DNA of 64,000 bases, from the NCBI GenBank assembly GCA_900314885.1, contig OMWY01000007.1, forward strand, positions 39,245-103,244. Direction: 5' to 3'. Position 1 is the first letter of the stretch; each line of letters begins with the position of its first letter. The notes beneath the pieces were generated by a model, which saw nothing but the letters and a program-made list of their open reading frames with translations, made no database searches and was not told where the DNA came from. Of the stretch, positions 40,807-48,638 are shown piece by piece. The stretch comes from an uncultured Eubacteriales bacterium. Its GTDB lineage: Bacteria > Bacillota > Clostridia > Lachnospirales > Lachnospiraceae. The position numbers and the translations under genes were made by a program.

Positions 40807-41310
40807 TTAATCCTCAATAGAATCCGACATGCAGCCCGCGCCACGTTCAAGACCCGTGACACCGGTCCTAACAAGCTCCAGGATTCTGTCCTCACCGAGG
40901 AGGTTGATAAAGGCGCTGATCTTGCTCTGATTGCCCGTAAGCTCGACAGTTAAGGAGCTAGCCGACACATCGACTATCTTCGCCCTGAAAATATCCGAGG
41001 TCGCAATAACTGCCTGCCTGTCAGCTGGACCTGCCGCAACCTTAACAAGGATAAGCTCTCTCGTAACAGAATCATCAGGTGAGAGGACCTTCACAGACTT
41101 CACGTCGACCTGCTTTGCGAGCTGCTTCTCTATCTGATCAAGCACGTCATCGTCACCGGTAGAAACTATAGTCATCCTCGAATATGCCGGGTCCTCAGTC
41201 TCACTGACCGTAAGGCTGTCGATATTGAAGCCTCTCCTGGAAAATAATCCGGCTACACGGCTTAAGACACCTGACGTATTATCAACCAATATGGAAAAAA
41301 CTGCTTTCAT
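40807..41310 (-). CDS. ilvN: Acetolactate synthase small (regulatory) subunit
   Basis: This is the regulatory subunit of acetohydroxyacid synthase, giving feedback inhibition by valine. The 167-residue chain from ATG 41310 (after GGGAG) has an N-terminal ACT domain (AVFSILVDNTSGVLSRVAGLF, then FSRRGFNIDSLTV) and a C-terminal ALS_ss domain (RELILVKVAAGPADRQAVI). It pairs with ilvC in one operon, yet the catalytic subunit gene is not adjacent. It has its own promoter at 41355-41383. Confidence 0.93.
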   Translation of the reverse strand: MKAVFSILVDNTSGVLSRVAGLFSRRGFNIDSLTVSETEDPAYSRMTIVSTGDDDVLDQIEKQLAKQVDVKSVKVLSPDDSVTRELILVKVAAGPADRQAVIATSDIFRAKIVDVSASSLTVELTGNQSKISAFINLLGEDRILELVRTGVTGLERGAGCMSDSIED

Positions 41311-41354
41311 ATATTCATCTCCCAATCATTATCCTATATATTCAGCTTTTAATT

Positions 41355-41383
41355 AGTGTAATCTTCTCACTTTTTAAAGTCAA
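41355..41383 (-). promoter_or_regulatory. Promoter of ilvN-ilvC
   Basis: TTGACT (41383-41378), a 17-base spacer and TACACT (41360-41355), with a leader of about 40 bases. No T-box or leader peptide is seen. Confidence 0.75.
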
Positions 41384-41429
41384 GTGAAAATACAACTTAC
41401 ATTCATACCAAAAAGTTATATCTTGTTAT

Positions 41430-41605
41430 TCATACTTCCCTGGCTGCCTCAAGCGCCTGACTTATATCAGCTATTATGTCTTCCTTGTCTTCAAGACCGC
41501 AGGAAATACGGAGCATTCCGGCCGGAACTCCTCTTCCGTAGCATCGGGTGAAACAAAGGTTGACTCTATTCCCATCCTTGCCATAGTGGTCTTATAAAGA
41601 ATACA
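41430..41605 (-). pseudogene. Remnant of a Cys/Met-metabolism PLP enzyme
   Basis: Two pieces of one protein are joined here in different frames. The upstream piece reads YKTTMARMGIESTFV then SPDATEEEF, a middle segment of cystathionine gamma-synthase or O-acetylhomoserine sulfhydrylase type. The downstream piece reads PAGMLRISCGLEDKEDI then IADISQALEAAREV and a stop, the typical C-terminus of the same family. Some 200 residues between them, and the N-terminal part, are gone. It cannot code for an enzyme. Confidence 0.75.
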
Positions 41606-41612
41606 ACATAAA

Positions 41613-42407
41613 CTATAAATTTTTGTATATCTCCTCAAGAGCAGCGGAATCTTCCTTACCTGCTATATCATCCATATCGACAATACCAAGCACTACTCCC
41701 TCAATCTTAACGTAATCATCCTCGGACTTCTCACCAAAGGGAAGATTGGGATTAAGTGACACCAGTTTGTTCCCGGCTTTGTGCTTTATTACCGCTCCAT
41801 CGGCAGTTGAACAGATTACATCGCTCCCGTCATCAGCTGAATTAGCGAACTTTACGTATACTAAATCACCATCATTATATTTTGGTTCCATGCTTCGACC
41901 GCTTACTCGTATAATGGTGTCGGCTGCTTTACTGATACCGGTGGTTCTTACATAACGATACTCTTCACCGGCGTCAAAGAAGGGATTTCCTGAGCCTGCA
42001 GCTGCAGCTGTTGCCTCAAGAGGAATAGGCCTGTATTTCTTTCTGAGGCCTTCAATTCTTCCCTTTTCTTCCTCTTCATAAACCGTTACCGCAGTCTTTT
42101 CGATAATAGCCCTGCCAACATCACCCGCTTTTCGGTAGCAGTTAATAATATTCTCCTCATGTGTGTCAGATATACTGTCAGGCGACGCAACCCGAAAGAG
42201 CTCATGTGGCGGAATCTTAAGAATCTCGCAGAGCGCCTTTATCTGTTCCACCGATGGCCTGTTAATATCGGTCTCCCAATGAAGAATAGTACCTCTCGTC
42301 ACGTGAAGCAATTCGGCGAGGTCCTTAGTCTTTATACCGGAAGCTTTATGGTATTTTTTAATTACTTCGCCGAACCGGAGTTTATCCGGTATATAATCTT
42401 TTGGCAT
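41613..42407 (-). CDS. XRE-family repressor with S24 (LexA-like) self-cleavage domain
   Basis: This 264-residue regulator has an N-terminal helix-turn-helix (residues 10-70: IKTKDLAELLHVTRGTILHW) and a C-terminal S24 peptidase. The catalytic serine is in VSGRSMEPKYNDGDLVYVK and the lysine in GAVIKHKAGNK; the likely cleavage site is the AAAAGSGNP linker near residue 138. Such proteins are phage CI-type or SOS-responsive repressors that self-cleave on RecA activation. No phage genes are near, so it may be a domesticated repressor. Targets are unknown; the decayed genes on both sides may once have been linked to it. Confidence 0.88.
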   Translation of the reverse strand: MPKDYIPDKLRFGEVIKKYHKASGIKTKDLAELLHVTRGTILHWETDINRPSVEQIKALCEILKIPPHELFRVASPDSISDTHEENIINCYRKAGDVGRAIIEKTAVTVYEEEEKGRIEGLRKKYRPIPLEATAAAAGSGNPFFDAGEEYRYVRTTGISKAADTIIRVSGRSMEPKYNDGDLVYVKFANSADDGSDVICSTADGAVIKHKAGNKLVSLNPNLPFGEKSEDDYVKIEGVVLGIVDMDDIAGKEDSAALEEIYKNL

Positions 42408-42439
42408 CCCCTGTCTCCCTTCAAATAAATATTATCACA

Positions 42440-42468
42440 ATTATAGCATAAAGATTCTACGCATTCAA
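42440..42468 (-). promoter_or_regulatory. Promoter of the S24 repressor gene
   Basis: TTGAAT (42468-42463), a 17-base spacer and TATAAT (42445-42440), with a leader of about 25 bases. Confidence 0.75.
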
Positions 42469-42490
42469 GGATAATAATAAATTTTGAGCA

Positions 42491-42520
42491 AAAGAAAAAG
42501 AGCCATAAAATCTATGGCTC
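42491..42520 (-). terminator. Terminator after the hcp remnant
   Basis: On the reverse strand GAGCCATA (42520-42513) pairs with TATGGCTC (42507-42500) and TTTTTCTTT follows, about 24 bases after the stop. Confidence 0.88.
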
Positions 42521-42543
42521 CTTTTATCAATTTAAACGTCAAA

Positions 42544-43443
42544 TCATCCAATAAGAATCTTCAGATCATCATCTACATTAGTAATTCCCGCGATACCGAA
42601 ATTATCAACAAGTACCTTAGTTACGTTAGGTGAAAGGAAGGCAGGAAGCATTTCTGAGTGAGTATAAACATCTACCCCTGTTCCCTTTGTCTGCTCAAGG
42701 AGCATCTCAAGGTCCTTTAAGTCATGACCCGACACGAGAATACCAGGATTCTTACGTACACCTATATCAACCTTTGTAATCTCAGGATTTCCATAGGCCG
42801 TCGTATTTGCCTTATCTAGATCAGCCATTCCCTGAACGCCGTATTTACCTGTCTCGAGAGTCAGCTTGACAAGATCATCTACGCTAAGTGAATCATCAAG
42901 TGTGTCAGCAAGGGCCTTCTCTATAAATGCGTCGACCTCAGGATCTTCAGCGAGAAGCGCGTTCGCGTGCTTTGTATAGGCAGCAAGTCCTTTAAGGCCA
43001 TAGGTAATTAACTCACGGAGGGAGCGGATATCCTCATCCTTTGTGGCGAGAACACCGATTACGGCTGCCTTTACAAGGTATGTGCTCTCATCTCCTGTCC
43101 ATGTCGCTGCTTCAGGAAGGCTTGACTTATCTGAAAGCTCAGAGAGAAGCTTTTCCTTCTCATCGAGAGTCATCTTGATGCGGGCCTTTATAGCATCGTT
43201 ATCAAAGTTTGCGTTCGTAATAGTCGTAAACAGGTTAACGGAAACGATGTGATTGATGAAAGCAGGAACATCTTTTCCTTCCTTGCGAAGTCTGGTAGCA
43301 ACAGCGCTGATGCCCTTTGTCACGTATACAAGTAAGTCCTGAAGTCTCGCTGTCTCAGGCTTCTTGCCGCAGACACCGGCTACGGTACATCCCTTGCATC
43401 CCGCTGTTTCCTGACACTGATAACAAAACATTTCTTCTGACAT
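42544..43443 (-). pseudogene. hcp: Hybrid-cluster protein (hydroxylamine reductase) with large internal in-frame deletion
   Basis: Intact Hcp is about 550 residues and reduces NO or hydroxylamine at its hybrid iron-sulfur-oxygen cluster. Here the first 280 residues are good: FCYQCQETAGCKGCTVAGVCG is the N-terminal cluster motif, and ILVSGHDLKDLEMLLEQT follows. After VYTHSEMLPA the sequence jumps to the C-terminal end FLSPNVTKVLVDNFGIAGIT. About 220-250 residues with nearly all hybrid-cluster ligands are missing, without frame loss. It has an AGGAGG site, terminator and regulator site, so it may still be translated, but catalysis by the normal mechanism is not possible. Confidence 0.8.
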
Positions 43444-43500
43444 ATTTATTTCCTCCGTGTAATAGTCTAAGTCTTGGTCTCTCTTGACCTTATGCACCTT

Positions 43501-43544
43501 ATTTTACTACCCGGCGAAATAAATGTACGTTGCAATGGCAACGT
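43501..43544 (-). promoter_or_regulatory. FNR/CRP-type operator centred at -41.5 of the hcp remnant promoter
   Basis: The perfect 18-bp palindrome ACGTTGCAATGGCAACGT (43527-43544) has its centre 29 bases from a TAAAAT -10 box (43506-43501). If that box starts at -12, the centre is at -41.5, the class II position for FNR/CRP activators. No good -35 is present, which fits activator dependence. Confidence 0.65.
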
Positions 43545-43554
43545 TAATCATTAT

Positions 43555-43590
43555 AATATAAAAAATCCCCCTGTAGTCTTGCCACAGGGG
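43555..43590 (-). terminator. Terminator of the GH53 gene
   Basis: On the reverse strand CCCCTGT pairs with ACAGGGG (43584-43590 with 43568-43574), then ATTTTTTATATT. It begins about eight bases after the stop codon. Confidence 0.88.
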
Positions 43591-43597
43591 TTACTTA

Positions 43598-45097
43598 TCA
43601 ATTATTAGAACCTGTCCTTATATATTTAAACACATTAAGTGAGTCAAGTGGATGGCCTTCGAAATCAAACATAGCCTGATTATCCCATGAGCAGCCACCA
43701 TAATATTTACCGGCATCGTCAGGGTCATAAGAGCCTGCATAGCTGCTAGCCCAGCCTGAGCCATATTTCTCCCAGATCTTAGAATTGTCGTCGCTTGCCG
43801 GGCCTACAGGAATCCATACGCCTTCCCAGTAGCAGATGCCCATACCGCCGGCTTCAGATACAGCCGCCGCTATATCACGTACACTCTGCGCCTGCCCCTG
43901 AACATTCGCTCCATATCCTTCAACGAGGTCTCTGTCACCAGGGAAGCTGTTGCCACTACCATCGCCATCCTTTGCTGTATAAGGATAGGATGTCTCAGCT
44001 ACCATAGCCTGCTTGCCATATTTCTGTACAATATTTTCGATTACGCTCTGCATATTTTTCATGGTTCCATCCCAATATGGGTAATATGATAGTCCCATGA
44101 TATCATAATCAACACCGCGATCCTCTAGCTTTGCGCAAAGTGAATTAATTCCCGCAGGTCTCTTTATGTCAGTGTAGTGAATAATGATTTTGATGTCCTT
44201 ATCATATTTTTTCGACACAGCTCTTACAGCTTTAGAACCTGCCTTTAAGAGTTCTATAACCTTTAAATAGTCACGTTCACCTGACATACCATAATTAATT
44301 TCATTACCTATCTGAACCATTCCGACATCTATTCCGGCATCAAGCATTTTTGTGAGACTCTTTGTTGTATATTTTGAAAGAGCATCGCATTTTTCATCTA
44401 TTTCCATATCCTTCCAGGCCTTAGGTGCAAACTGCTTCTTAGGATCAGCCCAGAAATCAGAATAATGGAAATCAAGCATTACCTTCATGCCTGCTTCAGT
44501 AGCGCGCTTGCCTAATTTAATATCAGTCTTTAAATCGTTATTACCGCCACCATAGCCATTACCATCTTCATCATATGGATCATTCCACAGACGAAGTCTT
44601 ATATAATTAACACCGGCCTCTGCTAATGTTTTATATACATCCTGTTCCTTACCGTCAAAGCCATAATACTTTACACCACTGTTTTCTTCTACCAGAACCG
44701 ATGACGCATCCATTCCTAATACGAAATCATCGGAAATGTTTGGAACTGCGTCTATATTAACCTTTACCGCAACCGGGTCATCATCAGCCCTCTGCCAGTC
44801 TGTGTTTTCTGTCGCTGATGCTTCTGACGCTGATGCTTCTGACGCTGATGAGTTTGATGCTGCTTCATCAGAAGTCGAAGCTGATGAAGAAATGGCTGCT
44901 GAAGCAGCTGACGATGAAGCAGAAGACACAGAGGATGTGGTTCCGGCTCCTGAAACTACTGACACAGATGATGAAGCGGAGTCATTCATTGATTTATCGG
45001 CACTTGCGCCATTGCTTGTTCCGCCACAAGCTCCTAAAGCAGGAACTACAAGCGATACTGTTAATAGTGTACTTAGAACTTTTGTAAAACTTTTCAT
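43598..45097 (-). CDS. GH53 endo-beta-1,4-galactanase lipoprotein
   Basis: This is an extracellular arabinogalactan endo-1,4-galactanase that cuts the galactan side chains of pectin. The signal peptide ends in a lipobox (VVPALGAC), so the enzyme is lipid-anchored outside. A Ser/Ala/Glu-rich linker (residues 30-100) leads to the GH53 barrel: DFVLGMDASSVLVEENSGV, YIRLRLWNDPYDEDGNGYGG, the acid/base glutamate in VGMVQIGNEINYGM near residue 270, and the nucleophile in AMVAETSYPYT near 370. The linker DNA is repetitive GCTGATGCTTCTGAC-like. A decayed paralogue lies immediately upstream. Confidence 0.93.
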   Translation of the reverse strand: MKSFTKVLSTLLTVSLVVPALGACGGTSNGASADKSMNDSASSSVSVVSGAGTTSSVSSASSSAASAAISSSASTSDEAASNSSASEASASEASATENTDWQRADDDPVAVKVNIDAVPNISDDFVLGMDASSVLVEENSGVKYYGFDGKEQDVYKTLAEAGVNYIRLRLWNDPYDEDGNGYGGGNNDLKTDIKLGKRATEAGMKVMLDFHYSDFWADPKKQFAPKAWKDMEIDEKCDALSKYTTKSLTKMLDAGIDVGMVQIGNEINYGMSGERDYLKVIELLKAGSKAVRAVSKKYDKDIKIIIHYTDIKRPAGINSLCAKLEDRGVDYDIMGLSYYPYWDGTMKNMQSVIENIVQKYGKQAMVAETSYPYTAKDGDGSGNSFPGDRDLVEGYGANVQGQAQSVRDIAAAVSEAGGMGICYWEGVWIPVGPASDDNSKIWEKYGSGWASSYAGSYDPDDAGKYYGGCSWDNQAMFDFEGHPLDSLNVFKYIRTGSNN

Positions 45098-45113
45098 TTT
45101 TTATCCTCTATCC

Positions 45114-45603
45114 TTAGTGTTTACTATTCCAGCCCATGATATCATCAAATACATATAACGATTTCATAGCTCTGCCATTTTTATCGAAAAGAGCCATATT
45201 ATCCCAAGAACTTCCCTGGTCAACAGTTGAGAAGTATTCTACTTTACCTGTGTACATACGCTCATAATTTCCTGAAGCGGAAGAAATCCAACCTGAACCA
45301 TTTGTACCCCAGGTTGAGCTATCAGCTTTTATCCATGCCGGTTCCCAGTAAAATGCTCCTAAACCATATCCGGGTAACGTTTTATTAACATTACTTATAC
45401 CATTAAAGACATCATATAAAGCATAAGCCTGTCCTTTAAGGTCAACTGAGTAGTTTGCGTATCTCATTGCAGCCCTATTGTTTATGCAATTAGCAGAGCC
45501 ATCAGAATCATTGAATGTAAATGGATAAGCAGTCTCGGCAACCATAACCTTCTTATTGTACTTTTGTAACTATATCAATATAATCAGATATAGCTGCCTC
45601 ATC
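45114..45603 (-). pseudogene. Decayed second GH53 galactanase, C-terminal part
   Basis: The frame from 45545 covers VMVAETAYPFTFNDSDG to the end, aligning with the last third of the neighbouring GH53 enzyme (ALFDKNGRAMKSLYVFDDI versus AMFDFEGHPLDSLNVFKYI). Upstream, AAISDYIDIVTK is read in another frame, and one extra base near 45560 breaks the join to YNKKVMVAET. The barrel with the acid/base glutamate is lost. It lies 16 bases upstream of the intact gene, so this was a tandem pair. Confidence 0.8.
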
Positions 45604-45650
45604 TTTGCGCAAATAATATAATAAATCCAAAGTTGCATTAATGCAAGATG

Positions 45651-45692
45651 TAATATTGCACAAAATTAGTACTCTGAATTTGTGCAATATTA
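45651..45692. repeat. 14-bp perfect inverted repeat in a gene-free gap
   Basis: TAATATTGCACAAA (45651-45664) and TTTGTGCAATATTA (45679-45692) are separated by 14 bases. The gap from 45604 to 45737 has no gene. It also holds TTGCATTAATGCAA and GGCGCAACTTGCGC, so the region is rich in small palindromes, perhaps a relic of a mobile end or an operator of the lost galactanase gene. Confidence 0.6.
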
Positions 45693-45737
45693 CCAATTAT
45701 ATTCAATTTATCTGGCGCAACTTGCGCTTGAGTCCAT

Positions 45738-45768
45738 AAAAAAGAGCGGTGTCAATGCCACCGCTCTT
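45738..45768 (-). terminator. Terminator after the ATPase fragment
   Basis: On the reverse strand AAGAGCGGTG pairs with CACCGCTCTT (45768-45759 with 45751-45742) and TTTTTATGG follows. Confidence 0.88.
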
Positions 45769-45774
45769 CTTATT

Positions 45775-46467
45775 CTACATAAATGGTACCCAGTATATTG
45801 GCACAAAAGTAAGGCCACCTTCCTTTTTGTAATCCTTGGTATGAATAAGGTAGGGCTGTTTTACCCAGTTGCTAAACTTTTGGCAGAAGTCGTCTATGGA
45901 CTTATGAAATCTATAGTTTCCTGATTTCACCTCTATCGGAACTATTTTTGTCCCTTCTGAAATAATAAAGTCAATCTCATGCATATGATTAGAGTTATCA
46001 CATTGTAAGGTATAATAAAAAAGGTTGTACCCTTTAGAGGCAAGAATCTGTGCTATCATGTTCTCATATATGTATCCTAAGTTCGTGTCAAGCTTATCTG
46101 ATAGAAGTCGGTCATAAATAATGTTATCAGTATACTTTTTATCCTTAAAAGCAAGCGTGATAAAAATACCGGTGTCTGATGTGAATAGCTTATATTTACC
46201 GGGATTTTTGGTAAGTGGCAACCCAACATTAGGATCATTGGCATGATAGGCTATATTTATCGTGAAAGAGCTCAGCATGTCAGGCAGCAGATTTATCGCC
46301 TTATCTCCTCTGATTCCTTCTCTTGCGTTAGATAAGATATATCTCGACGCATTATTAGACAAATTCGCCGGTATAGCGTCAAAAAGGTCACCTGCAAGTC
46401 CCGTGGAATCAATCTTCACAAAATCCTCTTCATAAAGATCAATAATATTCCTTTTCTTCTCGTCCAC
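45775..46467 (-). pseudogene. C-terminal fragment of an AAA ATPase with DUF4143 nuclease-like tail
   Basis: These 230 residues match the second half of the widespread ATP-binding proteins that end in DUF4143. The tail has the PD-(D/E)XK pattern HEIDFIISEGTKIVPIEVKSG, and before it YIYENMIAQILASKGYNLFYY. The N-terminal AAA domain with Walker motifs is missing, and the frame begins with a GTG lacking a ribosome site. It was probably cut by a deletion upstream near 46470. Intact proteins of this type are common in gut anaerobes with no settled role. Confidence 0.7.
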
Positions 46468-46581
46468 AAGTTGAAGATTATTTTAAATATTTGTCTGCTC
46501 ATATAGCAAATTACCGCTTTCCGCGGATAATTATAACGCAAATCCCCATTCATTTTTTCCCGAACAGTACGCTAATCCCCA

Positions 46582-47199
46582 TTAGTCTTCATATGGTCTG
46601 ATTCTGTAGGTGACTCCCAAGGCCTTGCAGATATCGGCGCATTTCTCTTCGTCGGCCTTTGAAATGGTCGTGGATACGGTTGTCATTATGACCTGATTTA
46701 CATATTTTTTAGCCTCAGAGGCAAAATCAAGAAGGGCCTTGAAGGATTCCCTGCCGAATTTTGGCCTGACGACTTTAAGATATTCATCCTCATTCGGGGT
46801 GTTAAGGCTTATAGAGACCGTATCAATTAATCCCTCAAGCTCAGGCGCTATATTTCTGCCATTTACAAGATTTCCGAGACCGTTCGTATTTATGCGGACA
46901 CTTTTCTTATAATTCTCCTTTATGAAGGCAGCAGTCTCCTTCAGAACAGTAAAAGCCTCGGTCGGCTCTCCAAAGCCGCAGAAAACTATCTCATCAAAGT
47001 CATCGACATTTACCTTGTCAAAAGCTTCCTTTACTTCATCGAAGGTCGGTTCGTGGTCAAGCCAGAGGGAGTCGGACTCTCCCACCCTGTCATGAAACTG
47101 GCGCTCGCAAAATGTACATGCGCATGGACATTTATTTGTCAGATTAATATAGAGATTATTATATACCTTATATAGAATTTCTTCTTTTCTCTCAGACAT
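46582..47199 (-). CDS. TatD-linked radical SAM protein
   Basis: This 205-residue radical SAM protein has the cluster motif NKCPCACTFCERQFHD (CxxxCxxC) near residue 22. EIVFCGFGEPTEAF, VRINTNGLGNL and DTVSISLNTPNEDEY follow, as in the TatD-associated subgroup. In other clostridia it is next to or fused to a TatD-like nuclease; none is present in this window. It follows by ten bases a small protein gene (76 residues), which is likely co-transcribed. The reaction catalysed by the subgroup is unknown. Confidence 0.83.
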   Translation of the reverse strand: MSERKEEILYKVYNNLYINLTNKCPCACTFCERQFHDRVGESDSLWLDHEPTFDEVKEAFDKVNVDDFDEIVFCGFGEPTEAFTVLKETAAFIKENYKKSVRINTNGLGNLVNGRNIAPELEGLIDTVSISLNTPNEDEYLKVVRPKFGRESFKALLDFASEAKKYVNQVIMTTVSTTISKADEEKCADICKALGVTYRIRPYED

Positions 47200-47209
47200 G
47201 TCCTACTCC

Positions 47210-47440
47210 TTACTCATTAAACTCAAGCAGGGCATAAAAGCCCCTTGGCTTCTCTTCCATCTTTACAACCCTTGCATGTCTTGTCTTAAGGGGCTCAGAA
47301 AATGGAATATTTCCGCTCATGCCGTAGGCGTGCTCTATAGTGTAGTAGAGGAAGTTATCCATTTTCGTTTCAATAACATCCACCTCATCGCCCTCCTTCA
47401 TGAGGCCGCTTCTCTCTACCTTAAACTCCATCTGTCGCAT
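47210..47440 (-). CDS. Small hypothetical protein paired with the radical SAM gene
   Basis: The 76-residue protein begins MRQMEFKVERSGLMKEGDEV after a strong TAGGAGGAA site and is soluble and acidic in the middle. It reads like a small beta-barrel (EGDEVDVIETKMDN, RHARVVKMEEKPRGFYALLEF). I cannot assign a family. Its place ten bases ahead of the radical SAM gene suggests a partner or substrate-binding role, though it lacks the cysteines and leader of a typical RiPP precursor. Confidence 0.65.
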   Translation of the reverse strand: MRQMEFKVERSGLMKEGDEVDVIETKMDNFLYYTIEHAYGMSGNIPFSEPLKTRHARVVKMEEKPRGFYALLEFNE

Positions 47441-47451
47441 ATTTCCTCCTA

Positions 47452-47477
47452 AAAAAAGCCCCCGTGAACGGAGGCAA
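47452..47477 (-). terminator. Terminator downstream of the transglutaminase gene
   Basis: On the reverse strand GCCTCCG pairs with CGGGGGC around TTCA, followed by TTTTTTTAGG. It lies after the family C repeat, about 90 bases from the stop codon. Confidence 0.85.
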
Positions 47478-47478
47478 T

Positions 47479-47565
47479 GTCGTATTGCGAAGCGATACGA
47501 CCCGCGATGAGCGAAGCGAATCGATCGGCTTCTCTTCAGAGAAAATCAGCTATGCTGATTTTCTT
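47479..47565. repeat. Interspersed hairpin repeat family C, copy 2
   Basis: It has stem-loop GTCGTATTGCGAAGCGATACGAC in two halves (47479-47501), the link CCGCGATGAGCGAAGCGAAT, then GGCTTCTCTTCA and the stem GAAAATCAGC/GCTGATTTTC (47541-47563). It is nearly identical to the copy at 4719-4829 with one first module less. It abuts the transglutaminase stop codon and lies before the terminator, so it is transcribed as a 3' UTR. Confidence 0.8.
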
Positions 47566-48389
47566 CAATAAGTATATACTATAGTCTTGTACTGGCTTGA
47601 AGGCTTATAGGTCGAATATTTTTTCCCCGCCTTATACATCTGCATGTCATAGGTAGCGTCGACTATCTTCCAACTTGAAATATAGACATTATTCCAGGCG
47701 TGATATTGATTATTGGCTGCATTTGGCGTATAGCCTGTGACAACCTTAGTCGGAACATCCACACTTCTAAGCATAGACGCCATCATAATCGATATATCAT
47801 AGCATATTCCCTTTTTAGAGGAATATATGCTGTCTATATTTGGAATGTAGGACCCATCCTTAGACAATGAATCAAGTATACTAAGCTTATCGTAGTCATA
47901 GCTGTAATTTTTGACCACGTAGTTATAGACAGCCTTAAACTTCGCTGAATTGCCGCTCTTTCCCTTAGTCAGCTGCTGGGCCTTCTTTACCGCCTTATTT
48001 GTGGTATCCCAGTCAATAATAATATTACTGGTCAGATACGGTGAAGTCGATGATGATACACTCAGCTTTATGACACTAGTCTGGAGGACAGAATACCTGG
48101 TGCCCGAAATATTTTTCGCTAAGATTATCTTATATTCGCCATTTCCCTCGGTAAGAGGAATATTTACATTTACATTTCCCTTAGGGATATCGTACTTGAA
48201 CATCTTACCGCCGGTTAGCTGCACAAGCAGCTTTATCTTCTCACTGTATGTATTGTTAAATGAAAGCCTTATCGTTCCATTCTCATTATTCGTAATGGAC
48301 GCATCGTCCGCGAATGCCCTATTTGGTGAGACAATCGCGAAGATGAACATCATGGCGACAAGAAATAAAATGTGCCTGAATTTCTTCAT
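47565..48389 (-). CDS. Exported transglutaminase-like protein
   Basis: This 274-residue exported protein has a signal peptide (HILFLVAMMFIFAIVSPNRAFA), a beta-sandwich region to about residue 125, and a transglutaminase-like domain with the Cys-His-Asp triad in KKGICYDISIMMASMLRS, NQYHAWNNVYI and IVDATYD. The start at 48389 is chosen because it gives the signal peptide and follows GCGAGG; a longer frame to 48533 would run through the 6S-like RNA and has no leader features. Such proteins may act as proteases or crosslinkers at the surface. Confidence 0.85.
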   Translation of the reverse strand: MKKFRHILFLVAMMFIFAIVSPNRAFADDASITNNENGTIRLSFNNTYSEKIKLLVQLTGGKMFKYDIPKGNVNVNIPLTEGNGEYKIILAKNISGTRYSVLQTSVIKLSVSSSTSPYLTSNIIIDWDTTNKAVKKAQQLTKGKSGNSAKFKAVYNYVVKNYSYDYDKLSILDSLSKDGSYIPNIDSIYSSKKGICYDISIMMASMLRSVDVPTKVVTGYTPNAANNQYHAWNNVYISSWKIVDATYDMQMYKAGKKYSTYKPSSQYKTIVYTY

Positions 48390-48415
48390 ATAATGCCTCG
48401 CTAAACTGTAGTATA

Positions 48416-48632
48416 AAAGTGATCCGGAATGCCGGCTCCCGGACTTTGACTCCTGACATTTGCCAGGTGGGTTTCCGCAGATACGCTTCTGCCTGCCAAT
48501 ATAAGAGGCACAGAGTGCATTATGGTGTGACATCTACGTATAAATAATAGGAATCCCGTTTAAAGTCTTGCAGGCTCAAAATAACGGAAGTTATCGAACA
48601 CCCCAGACCACTTGGTTCCTTACCTGTTTCTT
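48416..48632 (-). ncRNA. ssrS: Probable 6S RNA
   Basis: This is a stand-alone transcript of about 215 bases. The ends GTGGTCTGG (48611-48603) and CCGGATCAC (48427-48419) pair over nine positions including wobbles, and TTTT follows. Internal blocks such as GATAACTTCCGTTATTTTGA, CGGGATTCC and CGGAAACCCACCTGG look like clostridial 6S RNAs, which are long interrupted hairpins that mimic an open promoter and sequester sigma-A polymerase. A strong promoter precedes it. I rely on memory of the family and the fold; a covariance search was not possible. Confidence 0.68.
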
Positions 48633-48638
48633 ACTACT

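Noticed and set aside
44818..45158. Forward frames rich in Leu or Asp/Glu opposite the GH53 linker
   Set aside because: They are antisense products of the repetitive Ser/Ala/Glu linker DNA and have no start signals.
48390..48533. N-terminal extension of the transglutaminase protein
   Set aside because: It translates the 6S-like RNA region into Cys/His/Arg-rich sequence without a signal peptide; the ATG at 48389 begins one.
48416..48632. Cyclic-di-AMP (ydaO) or cobalamin riboswitch before the transglutaminase gene
   Set aside because: The conserved cores of those classes are not present; end pairing and a separate promoter fit 6S RNA better.
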